The notes below the pieces were generated by a model. It was not told the origin of the DNA. It saw only the letters and a list, made by a program, of their open reading frames with translations, and did no database searches. 27,934 nt of DNA from an uncultured Atopobium sp. (GTDB taxonomy: Bacteria > Actinomycetota > Coriobacteriia > Coriobacteriales > Atopobiaceae): NCBI GenBank assembly GCA_938041635.1, contig CALIAD010000034.1, positions 1 to 27,934 of the forward strand. Reading direction: 5' to 3'. The position numbers and the translations under genes are program-made. Shown here piece after piece: positions 1 through 8,131 of this stretch; the stretch's first letter is position 1, and each line of letters opens with the position of its first letter.

Positions 1-9
1 GGTGTGTTT

Positions 10-55
10 TGAACTGACTCCTATTTCTCGTGTCCAAGAAATGGGAGGCAGTTCA
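10..55. repeat. 46-bp imperfect palindrome, possible IS3-family end
   Basis: Arms at 11-28 and 37-54 pair as GAACTG/CAGTTC, CTCC/ggag and ATTTCT/AGAAAT, with one A/G mismatch, one G-T wobble and an 8-nt loop. The outer edges read TGAACTG...CAGTTCA and the right half contains TGTCCAAGAAAT. From memory, IS3-family (IS150-group) terminal inverted repeats have the form TGAACTG...TTGGACA, so this may be an IS end or a tiny remnant. No transposase is visible because the window starts here. It could instead be a hairpin acting as a terminator; a T-run at 70-75 is rather far away. Confidence 0.45.
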
Positions 56-106
56 CTCTCGTAGGTGGCCGTTTTTTGTGCCGTATGTAAAGGTTTCCTG
101 CTCAAG

Positions 107-940
107 TTATCGAGCAAAAAGTTCCCAAAATGCCACGGCAGATGACGCAGCAACATTAAGCGAGTCCACCTGATGAGACATGGGAATGATGGTGATAATG
201 TCACAAGCCTCAATGGTTTTCTTATCAAGACCATAGCCTTCACTACCAAAGAATAGTGCAGCTTTTTTACCTTTTACCAGCTCTTTATTAAGAGGTACTG
301 CAGAATCTGTGAGTGCAAGTGCACACGTAGTAAAAGAATGAGCTTTAAGCTTTTCAATAAGGTCCAGTGAAGTTATCTCTTCATCCAAACGAGTCCAAGG
401 CACATTAAGAACCGTTCCCATAGAAACGCGCAGGACACGCCTTGAGAGGTTGTCGGCGCACTTAGCAGTCAAGATAACAGCATCTACATTGAGGGCCGCA
501 GCTGACCTAAAGACAGCACCAACGTTGTTAACGTCTACTAAATCTTCTAGTACGGCAATATGCTTTGACGTGCTTAGAATCTCTTCTAGCGATGCACCTT
601 GAGGTCTCCTCATGGCACAGAGCGCTCCTCTATTCATTTTGTAGCCAATAAGCTGTGTAAGCTGCTCATCTGGAAGAATGAAAATAGGAACGTCATCTGA
701 CAAAGGGTGGAACTTCTCGACAATTTGCAAAATATTATCTGTATGAGAAGTATTTGCAAGAAACGAGAGTGGCCTACAACCTGCAGATAGCGCAGTCTCA
801 ATCACAAAATGTGACTCGCAAATCATGACGCCGCGAGTTGGGTCAAGACGATTACGAAGCTGGTTATCAGTCAATCGAGCATACATATCAAGACGACTGT
901 CGTCAGCTGAATCTAACTGAATAACCGGATATGTAGCCAT
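107..940 (-). CDS. TrmH/SpoU-family RNA 2'-O-methyltransferase
   Basis: A 277-residue SPOUT methyltransferase predicted to 2'-O-methylate ribose in tRNA or rRNA using SAM in the cytoplasm. The three family motifs are in order: NNVGAVFRSA at residues 138-147 (motif 1, with the conserved Asn and catalytic-type Arg), FGSEGYGL at 231-238 (motif 2) and IPMSHQVDSLNVAASSA at 252-268 (motif 3, forming the SAM-binding knot). The N-terminal ~110 residues form a substrate-binding region of the kind seen in rRNA/tRNA SpoU enzymes. ATG start at 940 with GAGAGGT upstream at 950-956. It is the last minus-strand gene before the window edge and stands apart from the surface-protein gene upstream. The target nucleotide cannot be told from sequence, so no specific symbol is given. 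Confidence 0.9.
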   Translation of the reverse strand: MATYPVIQLDSADDSRLDMYARLTDNQLRNRLDPTRGVMICESHFVIETALSAGCRPLSFLANTSHTDNILQIVEKFHPLSDDVPIFILPDEQLTQLIGYKMNRGALCAMRRPQGASLEEILSTSKHIAVLEDLVDVNNVGAVFRSAAALNVDAVILTAKCADNLSRRVLRVSMGTVLNVPWTRLDEEITSLDLIEKLKAHSFTTCALALTDSAVPLNKELVKGKKAALFFGSEGYGLDKKTIEACDIITIIPMSHQVDSLNVAASSAVAFWELFAR

Positions 941-981
941 AAATAACGTACCTCTCGCCTCTTGTTAGACAGTATTCTCTC

Positions 982-998
982 ACTCTTGAGGCAAGAGT
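982..998. repeat. Short inverted repeat between trmH-like and surface-protein genes
   Basis: ACTCTTG at 982-988 and CAAGAGT at 992-998 form a perfect 7-bp stem with a 3-nt loop, 20 bases past the stop of the surface-protein gene. Neither strand has a T-run after it, so it is a weak terminator candidate at best. It may also be an operator for the methyltransferase gene. Confidence 0.3.
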
Positions 999-1017
999 AA
1001 CGTCATGTATTCCTAGA

Positions 1018-2670
1018 TTACTTCTCTAGCAGCTTTCTCTTGAGGAAGAAGCTTAGAGAAACCAGTGAGACAGAGGAGCAGACAAGTGTGCCCTGAAGCG
1101 CAACCTGAGAATAATCTGCAGTATCAGGAAGCTGTGACTTCTTCTGAGCTTGCTGAGGCTCCTCAGGAGTATGCGTCTCAGGTGTTTCTGGCGTAGTCTC
1201 AGGCTGCTTCACGTATACGTGAGTCCAATTTGCAGTAATGGCTGGCTGAGAAGTATCACTTGTTCCAATAACAAGATTGACTTTTAAATGCTGGTACGAA
1301 TCAAAGTTATCTGGATCTGCAGATGTTGGGGTAAGCAGATATTCAATTCGATACTGACCAACAGGCAAGGTGTCATCTTGATATGAAGAATAAACAACAT
1401 CCTTAAAGTGATTAGAGAAATAAATAGCATTGCCGTCGGCATCAACGACACGAGGTGTGCCATCTGGCATATAAGTCATATCGATAGTAAATTGACCATT
1501 CTCAAACAACTGAACATCGTAGGTATCATATCCAGGAGTCCTACTGATAACAATATCGCCATTGTGCGTAGCGGCACTAACAGGAAAAAGCTGTGTAATA
1601 TCTTGCGATTGGATCTCAGTCATAAGACGAGCTGTTACGGCATCAATATCCAATACTCGCCTTGTACCTGCGTCAACCGTGTGATCATAGTTGTAAGAAG
1701 AGATGGTAGCAGGAGCATTCTGAAGACCAGCGTCAATAGGTTTTAAGGTAGTTCCAGTATCAGAGACATATGCGGTGTGCGCGAGAGTGTAGTAATACGT
1801 AATATGCGTCACATACGTAGTTGGACGCGCAACATTACCATCACCATCATAACCAGCAGAAATCGTATAAGAATCCACTTCTTTATGGTCAAGAATGTCA
1901 TTACCTACTACCTCTGGAGCCTGGAATAGACCTTGCTTTTCAGTCTTATTTCCGTTGCTATCAACAAACGTTGTGAGATTACGATCAATATCAGATATAC
2001 CCACGTGCATGGTATAGATGTAATAGAAGCCATGCTCTTGATCATACGAAAGCGTTTTTTCCAGCTTATACTGACCCATAGGCAAACTGGTATCAATAAC
2101 AGCGGTATTATCTTGACCAACCGACCCTTGTGCCAGCTGACCATTAGCAATGTAAGAATTAACTCTGTCTCTGTGAGTCTGAATATCATTATCTGAATCA
2201 AATTCAAACACCGGAAGCAAAATTCTACGATCAGTCACACCAGCAAGCTCCGGATGAGTCTGAATGTATGCATCTACAGCTGCATCATCTGTTGTATATC
2301 TCAGAGAATCATCTGGCGAGAAAAGCGACAAGTCAAACTGATCTCTATCTAAATAAACAAAATCGCTTACCTTGCTATAGTTTGGATGAGAATCAGTGTT
2401 AACTGCCTCATAAGGCTTAACTGGCTCAAGAGTATCAAACGATGTTGAATCATTGCCAACAAGCGAAGCAAAATCAGAAGGAAGAAGCTCATATGATTTG
2501 ACATCAGTATGCAGTAACAACTGATTAGCAGAATGAGAATTTGATTGGCTGGTTGAAGCAGTAGCTACAGCAATTTTAGGAAAAGCTGAAATGCATAAAA
2601 GAAGTACAGCAAGAGCAGTACAAACACATCTAATATTTTGCGTAGTACTATTGACTCTAGTTGATGACAT
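1018..2670 (-). CDS. Cell-wall-anchored surface protein, LPDTA-type sorting signal
   Basis: A 550-residue secreted surface protein of unknown ligand. Residues 1-37 look like a signal peptide (charged start, hydrophobic stretch around 15-35 ending AVATAS). The C-terminus has a complete sorting signal: a Pro/Glu/Thr-rich wall-spanning linker (about 488-513), LPDTA at 514-518, a hydrophobic segment and the basic tail KRKLLEK. The motif ends in Ala where sortase A substrates normally have Gly. Two similar segments start LPMGQYKLEKTL (about 196) and LPVGQYRIEYLL (about 435), each followed by a beta-rich stretch ending GISD/GTSD, which suggests repeated Ig-like or pilin-like beta domains. ATG start with a strong GGGGGA ribosome site. 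Transcribed divergently from the L,D-transpeptidase gene. No sortase gene lies in the window. Family not recognised beyond its architecture. Confidence 0.8.
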   Translation of the reverse strand: MSSTRVNSTTQNIRCVCTALAVLLLCISAFPKIAVATASTSQSNSHSANQLLLHTDVKSYELLPSDFASLVGNDSTSFDTLEPVKPYEAVNTDSHPNYSKVSDFVYLDRDQFDLSLFSPDDSLRYTTDDAAVDAYIQTHPELAGVTDRRILLPVFEFDSDNDIQTHRDRVNSYIANGQLAQGSVGQDNTAVIDTSLPMGQYKLEKTLSYDQEHGFYYIYTMHVGISDIDRNLTTFVDSNGNKTEKQGLFQAPEVVGNDILDHKEVDSYTISAGYDGDGNVARPTTYVTHITYYYTLAHTAYVSDTGTTLKPIDAGLQNAPATISSYNYDHTVDAGTRRVLDIDAVTARLMTEIQSQDITQLFPVSAATHNGDIVISRTPGYDTYDVQLFENGQFTIDMTYMPDGTPRVVDADGNAIYFSNHFKDVVYSSYQDDTLPVGQYRIEYLLTPTSADPDNFDSYQHLKVNLVIGTSDTSQPAITANWTHVYVKQPETTPETPETHTPEEPQQAQKKSQLPDTADYSQVALQGTLVCSSVSLVSLSFFLKRKLLEK

Positions 2671-2897
2671 ACGCTATTGCTCCCCCTGCAATTGAAAAAT
2701 AATTATTTCTAAATGTCGTATATATTACTCCAGTTTTGTTCATCTCCTGTGGAAAATAATTCCTCGTAAGTTCCATAAAATATGTGGTGAATATGCACTA
2801 CACTAAATAGATGTGGCTTTGACTCATTTACAGAAAGTCTATTTGTCAAAACACACTGATTCTTGCTGTGTAACTTCGTTTTTATAAGGAGTGCTCC
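2671..2897. promoter_or_regulatory. AT-rich divergent intergenic region (227 bp)
   Basis: This must hold the promoters of the divergent surface-protein gene (minus) and L,D-transpeptidase gene (plus). On the minus strand TAATATATA sequences lie about 40-55 bases before the ATG and could be a -10 element. On the plus strand TTGACT at 2819-2824 and TTGTCA at 2843-2848 could be -35 elements, but neither has a well-spaced -10. I see no good small gene here. Confidence 0.4.
2886..2891 (+). promoter_or_regulatory. Ribosome binding site fixing a TTG start
   Basis: AAGGAG lies 6 bases before the TTG at 2898. It decides in favour of this non-ATG start for the L,D-transpeptidase gene. Confidence 0.75.
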
Positions 2898-4577
2898 TTG
2901 GCTAAGCACTTTGCAAAAAGCTCTGCTTCTCATACCGCTAACCTACAACCTCTTTCCTCAGAGGAAGCTACAAAGAAAGCACCTTCTCTTAAAGACTCAG
3001 TACCAAGCCTTGGCGATACTGATATGTACGTTGCTCTCAGTGAAGAGCAGGTAAAAACTAATCAGCTTAATGACTCTTCACAATCAGCGGAAGCGCCGGA
3101 AGAACAGGCAGATGATTTAACTGTCATTGCTCCCCTTGATAGCGCAGAGCTTGGAGAAAAAGAAGAGGCTCCCGTTGTTCACAAGAAACATCAGTGGTGG
3201 AAGATACCTGCCGTGCTCGTTGGTATTCTCGCCCTTGTGTATGTGGGTGGAGCAATCTTCTTTAACTTCTTCTTTATGCCTCAAACCAGCATTTATGGTA
3301 AGGACTACTCCTTAAAACCTGCCTCAGATTTACAGGCTTCTAGAGCAAACGAGGCCTCAAATTACTCCGTCCAAGTCTCTGGAAACGGCGTAGATTTAAC
3401 CATCAAGGCATCCGACATTGATTTGACGTACGACGCAGCTGGATATGCTCGCGATGCCATTAGCCAGCAAAATCCTTGGATGTGGCCACTAGAGCTTACT
3501 CGTAGTAGATCTTTGAGCCCGCACGCAACTGCTTCGTACAATACAGACAAAGTAGACGCTCTCTTTAATCAAAGAATTGAGCAGGCAAAAGAATCTGCTC
3601 ACACTCTTGAGAACAATGGAATTACCTACGATAGCTCAGCTAAAAAGTTTATTTTTGCTGACGACGCTATTGCTACAAGACTATCTCTTGAGGGTGTCCA
3701 TAAAGACTTGCAGACCGCTTTTGATAATCTGAGCACTACCGTACAGCTTGGCCCAGAAAGCCTCATGAGCGCAGAAGACCTTGATAATGCCTTAAAGACT
3801 GCCAATTCATATATTGCGTCTCCTGTTGATTTGATGCTCGGTGATTCTTCTGCATATCAGCTTGATCAAGACACCATTGCCAGCTGGATTAAGTTTGATG
3901 AAAATCTCTCTATTTCATTTGATACAGACGCCATTACCAAATGGGTCAACGAGACACTTGCTCCTGCAGTAGATACTCGTGGAACTTCAAGAACGTATAA
4001 GCGCTGGGATGGAAAAGAATTCACTACAAAGGCCGCTGGTGCATACGGTTGGGTTATTGATAATGACGCTGCTGCAAAAGCTATCTATGACGGTCTGTCA
4101 GCTGGTCAGGCAACAAAGATTGAACTGCCTACAAAACAGTCGGCTGATAAATTTACTAAACTGGGTGAGCAAGACTGGGGCGGTCGTTATATTGACGTTG
4201 ACCTTACCACTCAGCATGCTGTTCTTTATGGTGATGATGGAACAATTCTTTGGGAAGCCGATGTAGTAACGGGTATCCCAGACGGACATCACAACACTCC
4301 GGAAGGAGTCTGGTATATTACCAGTCACATTAGAGACGCTCGCCTCCTGGGACCAAACGATGAGTCAGGTCGTCCAGGATGGGATACAAAGGTTGATTTC
4401 TGGCTTGGCGTAAAGGGTCAAGAAGTCGGCTTCCACAATGCCCCATGGAGAAGTGCGTTTGGTGGAAACATCTACAGAACAGGCGGTAGTCATGGCTGCA
4501 TCAACCTAAGCTATGAAAACGCTCAAAAACTCTTTGATATCGCCAAAGATGGAGATCCAATTATCATCCACTACTAG
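2898..4577 (+). CDS. Membrane-anchored L,D-transpeptidase (YkuD domain)
   Basis: A 559-residue enzyme predicted to cross-link peptidoglycan 3-3 or attach proteins to stem peptides, on the outer face of the membrane. Residues 1-97 are a hydrophilic, Glu/Ser-rich cytoplasmic tail. About 98-125 (WWKIPAVLVGILALVYVGG and on) is one membrane span. About 130-410 resembles the paired PG-binding-type domains that precede YkuD in Gram-positive enzymes. The YkuD domain follows from about 425 with GFHNAP (His at about 513) and the catalytic SHGCINL motif (His 532, Cys 534). TTG start, supported by AAGGAG at 2886-2891. It is the only plus-strand gene of the left half, divergent from the surface protein and closed by a strong hairpin terminator. 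The exact substrate is not visible. Confidence 0.92.
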   Translation: MAKHFAKSSASHTANLQPLSSEEATKKAPSLKDSVPSLGDTDMYVALSEEQVKTNQLNDSSQSAEAPEEQADDLTVIAPLDSAELGEKEEAPVVHKKHQWWKIPAVLVGILALVYVGGAIFFNFFFMPQTSIYGKDYSLKPASDLQASRANEASNYSVQVSGNGVDLTIKASDIDLTYDAAGYARDAISQQNPWMWPLELTRSRSLSPHATASYNTDKVDALFNQRIEQAKESAHTLENNGITYDSSAKKFIFADDAIATRLSLEGVHKDLQTAFDNLSTTVQLGPESLMSAEDLDNALKTANSYIASPVDLMLGDSSAYQLDQDTIASWIKFDENLSISFDTDAITKWVNETLAPAVDTRGTSRTYKRWDGKEFTTKAAGAYGWVIDNDAAAKAIYDGLSAGQATKIELPTKQSADKFTKLGEQDWGGRYIDVDLTTQHAVLYGDDGTILWEADVVTGIPDGHHNTPEGVWYITSHIRDARLLGPNDESGRPGWDTKVDFWLGVKGQEVGFHNAPWRSAFGGNIYRTGGSHGCINLSYENAQKLFDIAKDGDPIIIHY

Positions 4578-4596
4578 GTTTTTTTGAAAAAAGTTT

Positions 4597-4637
4597 ATGC
4601 GCGCTTTAGAAAATAATTCTGAAGCGCGCATTTTTTA
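4597..4637. terminator. Bidirectional intrinsic terminator
   Basis: ATGCGCGCTT at 4597-4606 pairs with AAGCGCGCAT at 4622-4631, extended by a T-G wobble and AGAA/TTCT, giving a stem of about 15 pairs with a 5-nt loop. Plus-strand transcripts meet a T-run at 4631-4636, and minus-strand transcripts meet T-rich sequence (the A-runs at 4587-4592). It ends both the L,D-transpeptidase gene and the convergent minus-strand gene at 4642. Confidence 0.9.
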
Positions 4638-4641
4638 TGTC

Positions 4642-5295
4642 TTACGGAAGATCTACAACACGCTCTTTGTTTGCCATAAAATCAAGATACTCTGAACCTA
4701 AGCGAGAAGTGATCAATGAACTGGCAGAAGGAAATTTGCTGGATGCTTTAACAAAACCATAGTCTCCTGTGCCGTAATTAAATGTCGCAAGTATATTATC
4801 AGACAGAAAGGTTCCTCCACCATCTGTATCGTATTCATAGTAGGAGACGGCAGGTAATTTGCGATTGCTTATAGCTTGAAGAGTATAAGCAGTCCCATAA
4901 AGAATATATTGATCAAAATCTTGTGATGAGAGAGAAACTGAATATAAAGCGACATCTTGCTCGATTGTTCCAATGATTTCTCCATTAACACTTACAACCC
5001 ACGAAATGCCACCGTCTAATAATTCATTGTCTTTCTCTACAACTGATAAAATTGGACCAGATATATACACGTCGTTTAAATTGCAAGTATGGGTCCTATA
5101 TTCCCCAGACTCAAACTTTTTATACGAGAAAATATTACCAACTGATTTCTCCCGTATAAATTCCACAGCTTCATGTTTTAAAAAATCAAGATTTCGTTCT
5201 TTAACCGCTTCGGGTCTAAACCAACTACATATGAATACAATGGCAATGAGTACTACACTAAGAGTAGACAAAGCTACTATTCTTCTACGCCGCAT
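4642..5295 (-). CDS. Unrecognised membrane-anchored protein
   Basis: A 217-residue protein I do not recognise. It opens with MRRRR followed by a single hydrophobic segment (about 6-25), typical of an N-terminal membrane anchor with the rest outside; no lipobox Cys is placed for cleavage. The outer part is mixed alpha/beta and rich in Tyr and Ser, with a YYEYDTDGGGTF segment around residue 151. No known catalytic motif is visible. The ATG start at 5295 has GAGGT 8 bases upstream. Base composition is clearly AT-richer than the operon to the right: one line counted by hand at 5101-5160 has 20 G/C of 60. It sits between the L,D-transpeptidase and a DUF454 gene, suggesting an envelope role, but this is only context. 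Confidence 0.7.
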   Translation of the reverse strand: MRRRRIVALSTLSVVLIAIVFICSWFRPEAVKERNLDFLKHEAVEFIREKSVGNIFSYKKFESGEYRTHTCNLNDVYISGPILSVVEKDNELLDGGISWVVSVNGEIIGTIEQDVALYSVSLSSQDFDQYILYGTAYTLQAISNRKLPAVSYYEYDTDGGGTFLSDNILATFNYGTGDYGFVKASSKFPSASSLITSRLGSEYLDFMANKERVVDLP

Positions 5296-5358
5296 CTTCA
5301 GTCACCTCATCATTACCGAATAATAATGAAACTAACTAAAAGCAATTGTAACAATTGT

Positions 5359-5739
5359 TTACTCTTCAAGCGTTTTAACTTTGAAACCAAAATAGTAAAT
5401 GTGGCCTAACCAAACAACACTAAGGATAATACTGCCAACAATAACACCTTTCATAAGCATGGCAATCAGACCTATAGCCATGACCAAAGTTACTGTGGCA
5501 AGAATGCGCACTTTAGTCTTAACAGTCATCCCTTTTCCAGTTTTAAAATCAGCAAGATTATTTTGGTAAAACTTTGTATTAATAAGCCAATTATTGAGTC
5601 GGTCGGATGATTTTGCAAAGCAAAATGCAGCAAGCGCCAAAAATGGAACAGTTGGCAAAATGGGAAGCACTACACCAAGCACAGCAAGTGCCAAGCTTAT
5701 ACAACCTAGTGCCATAAAGGCAACGCGTTTAACTGACAT
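5359..5739 (-). CDS. DUF454 (YbaN-like) inner-membrane protein
   Basis: A 126-residue integral membrane protein of the DUF454/YbaN family, function unknown. The N-terminal hydrophobic stretch ends LPILPTVPFLALAAFCFAKS (about 25-44), then a hydrophilic NNWLINTKFYQNNLADFKTGKG loop matches the family pattern of a PLLPTxPF turn followed by SSxRLxxWL. Two further membrane segments (about 78-96 and 97-114) follow. An upstream in-frame ATG at 5784 is possible, but GGGGAG at 5745-5750, 5 bases before the ATG at 5739, favours the shorter form. It lies downstream of ffh on the same strand with a 107-bp gap, so it may have its own promoter. Confidence 0.85.
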   Translation of the reverse strand: MSVKRVAFMALGCISLALAVLGVVLPILPTVPFLALAAFCFAKSSDRLNNWLINTKFYQNNLADFKTGKGMTVKTKVRILATVTLVMAIGLIAMLMKGVIVGSIILSVVWLGHIYYFGFKVKTLEE

Positions 5740-5744
5740 AAATA

Positions 5745-5750
5745 CTCCCC
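5745..5750 (-). promoter_or_regulatory. Ribosome binding site choosing the DUF454 start
   Basis: On the minus strand GGGGAG lies 5 bases before the ATG at 5739. It argues against the in-frame ATG 45 bases further upstream. Confidence 0.65.
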
Positions 5751-5846
5751 ACTGCTTTTTGAGAGAGTTTACCATGTTTAACAAAATGCAGTAGGGATAT
5801 TACTCGACATGAGCAATTCTTATATAAATTTATTTACTAGCAACAC

Positions 5847-7226
5847 CTAGAAACGAGGCATTTGACCTCCGCCAAAGCCCATATTCTTCATCATGGACTC
5901 CATGGCACGGCGACCCTTCTTTGCATTACCGCCCTGAGTCATAGCCTTCATCTTGCCCATCATCTTATTCATCTCTCCCCACTGACGAATAAGCTGATTG
6001 ACTTCCTGAACACTACGACCAGAACCCATGGAAATACGACGACGGCGCTGACCGTTAATAATCTTTGGACGTGCACGCTCTTTCTTGGTCATGGAATGGA
6101 TAATGGCTTCAATCTTTCCCATAGAGCTATCATCCACCCCACCCTGCTGGGCCATCATGCGGTCACCACCAGGTAGAGCACCAATAAGCTTTGCAAGACC
6201 ACCCATCTTGCGGATCTGATTCATCTGATTAAGCAGGTCATCCATAGTAAAGCCTTCGCGCAACATGCGCTCAGCATCTTCAACCTGCTTCTCATCAGCT
6301 GCTTGCTGGGCCTTCTCGACAATAGAGATAACGTCACCCATACCAAGGATGCGCTTGGCCATACGATCTGGGTGGAAAACCTCAAGTGAATCGGGTTTCT
6401 CGCCCATGGAAACAAACTTGATAGGCTTACCGGTAACCTCACGTACGGAAAGTGCGCCACCACCACGAGCATCGCCATCAAGCTTGGACATGATGACGCC
6501 GTCAAAGTCTACGCGCTCGGCGAAGGTGCTAACAACATTGACGATATCCTGGCCGGTCATGGCGTCGACAACCATAAGAATCTGATCTGGTTTGACAGCA
6601 CGCTTAATAGCAACGGCCTCTTCCATCATTTCTTCGTCAATTTGAAGACGGCCAGCGGTATCGACAATCACCAGGTCGTTGAGGTGGTCAACAGCTTCTT
6701 GGATAGCCTGAGACGCAATAGCAACTGCGTCTTTGCCATCACCACGATAGACTGGCACGCCAATCTCAGAGCCAAGCGTTTCAAGCTGATCTGCTGCGGC
6801 GGGACGGTGAACGTCGCAGGCGGCAAGCAGAGGATTCTTTCCCTGGGACTTAAGCAGGTAGGCAAGCTTTGCAGCTGCGGTTGTCTTACCGGAGCCCTGA
6901 AGACCAACAAGCATAATGACGTTTGGAATGCGGTTCTGCGCCAGCGTAAGCTTGGACTCAGTTGAACCAAGCAGTGCCGTGAGCTCATCCAGAACAATGC
7001 GGACAACGTTTTGAGCTGGAGACAGAGACTCTAGCACGTCAGCGGTCATGCACTGCTCTTTGCAGCGGCCGACAAACTCTTTAACTACCTTGTAGTTAAC
7101 GTCAGCCTCGAGAAGAGCTATGCGAATTTCTCGCATTGCTGAATTGATGTCGTCCTCAGTGAGACGGCCCTTTCCGCGCAGAGCGGAAAATGTATTTTGC
7201 AGTCTATCTTGCAGGCTGTTAAACAT
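5847..7226 (-). CDS. ffh: Signal recognition particle GTPase Ffh
   Basis: A 459-residue SRP54 homologue that binds 4.5S/SRP RNA and signal sequences at the ribosome and delivers nascent membrane proteins to FtsY. N domain at residues 1-95. G domain with P-loop GLQGSGKTT (108-116), DTAGR (189-193) and SKLD (247-250). Methionine-rich M domain from about 300 with the RNA-binding SMGSGRSVQEVNQL region and a Met/Gly-rich tail ending QMPRF. Normal family length. It is the last gene of the rnc-smc-ftsY-ffh run: its ATG shares one base with the ftsY stop (TAATG), so the two SRP GTPases are probably translationally coupled, fitting their 1:1 complex. No ylxM gene lies between ftsY and ffh, unlike in many Firmicutes. 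Confidence 0.98.
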   Translation of the reverse strand: MFNSLQDRLQNTFSALRGKGRLTEDDINSAMREIRIALLEADVNYKVVKEFVGRCKEQCMTADVLESLSPAQNVVRIVLDELTALLGSTESKLTLAQNRIPNVIMLVGLQGSGKTTAAAKLAYLLKSQGKNPLLAACDVHRPAAADQLETLGSEIGVPVYRGDGKDAVAIASQAIQEAVDHLNDLVIVDTAGRLQIDEEMMEEAVAIKRAVKPDQILMVVDAMTGQDIVNVVSTFAERVDFDGVIMSKLDGDARGGGALSVREVTGKPIKFVSMGEKPDSLEVFHPDRMAKRILGMGDVISIVEKAQQAADEKQVEDAERMLREGFTMDDLLNQMNQIRKMGGLAKLIGALPGGDRMMAQQGGVDDSSMGKIEAIIHSMTKKERARPKIINGQRRRRISMGSGRSVQEVNQLIRQWGEMNKMMGKMKAMTQGGNAKKGRRAMESMMKNMGFGGGQMPRF

Positions 7227-8131
7227 TACTGAACTCCCTCACCAACAAGTGCTTCACAGAATGAACGAGCGTCAAATGTCTGAAGATCATCAATTGACTC
7301 GCCCACACCAATACGATAAATAGGCAGGTTAAGCTGGTTAGAAATTGCCAGAGCAATTCCTCCCTTTGCAGTGCCATCAAGCTTGGTAACAATAAGACCG
7401 TCCAAAGACAGGGCATCATTAAACTCTTTTGCCTGGTTAAGGCCATTTTGACCGGTAGTTGCATCAATAACCAAGACAACACTTACGGGAATATCCCCTG
7501 CGCGCTTTCTGGTAACCGAAACAACTTTAGCAAGCTCACGCATAAGATCGGATGAAGTGTGCAGACGTCCGGCAGTATCAATAAGCACCAGTTCAGTGCC
7601 TTGTTTTTCTGCCGTTTCAACAACCTCAAAACAAACGCTTGCAGGATCAGCGCCACGCTCTTTGGTTACTACCTCAATACCAGAGCGCTCTCCCCATACC
7701 TGCAGCTGCTCAATTGCGGCCGCGCGGAAGGTGTCAGCACCGCCAATCAAAGTCTTTACGCCATTAGCATGTGCGCGGCCAGCAATCTTACCAACAGTAG
7801 TGGTTTTACCAGCACCGTTAATACCTACAAACAAGACAATAGAGGGCGTATCCGTAAAAGGATCTCTTTCTGCAACAGGAAACTCTGCCGTAAGTCGCTC
7901 AACAAGGGCGCGGCGAAGCTGATCGGAGCGCATAAGGTTTTCTCGCGCCGCACGTTCACGCAGGTCATCGGTGACACGCATAGCCACCTCAGCGCCCATG
8001 TCTCCCATAACCAGCGTGTCCTCAAGGTCATCCCAAAAATCTTCGGTGACCTCGCCGCCCATATAAAAGATTTCGCTTAAAGTCTCACGAGAACGCTCAA
8101 GACCGCGGCGAAGATTGTCCATAAAGCCCAT
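7226..8131 (-). CDS. ftsY: SRP receptor GTPase FtsY, short form
   Basis: A 301-residue SRP receptor that docks Ffh-ribosome complexes at the membrane. It carries the NG core only: helical N domain at about 1-90, P-loop GINGAGKTT at 103-111, then DTAGRLH and TKLDGTAKGG further on. The acidic N-terminal A domain of the E. coli protein is absent, and the first ~23 residues (GFMDNLRRGLERSRETLSEI) could form the amphipathic membrane-targeting helix seen in short FtsY proteins. Its ATG overlaps the smc stop by one base and its stop overlaps the ffh start by one base, both as TAATG. Confidence 0.97.
   Translation of the reverse strand: MGFMDNLRRGLERSRETLSEIFYMGGEVTEDFWDDLEDTLVMGDMGAEVAMRVTDDLRERAARENLMRSDQLRRALVERLTAEFPVAERDPFTDTPSIVLFVGINGAGKTTTVGKIAGRAHANGVKTLIGGADTFRAAAIEQLQVWGERSGIEVVTKERGADPASVCFEVVETAEKQGTELVLIDTAGRLHTSSDLMRELAKVVSVTRKRAGDIPVSVVLVIDATTGQNGLNQAKEFNDALSLDGLIVTKLDGTAKGGIALAISNQLNLPIYRIGVGESIDDLQTFDARSFCEALVGEGVQ

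Noticed and set aside
5343..5357. Two CAATTG copies at the end of the DUF454 gene
   Set aside because: Short, AT-rich and partly coding; likely chance.
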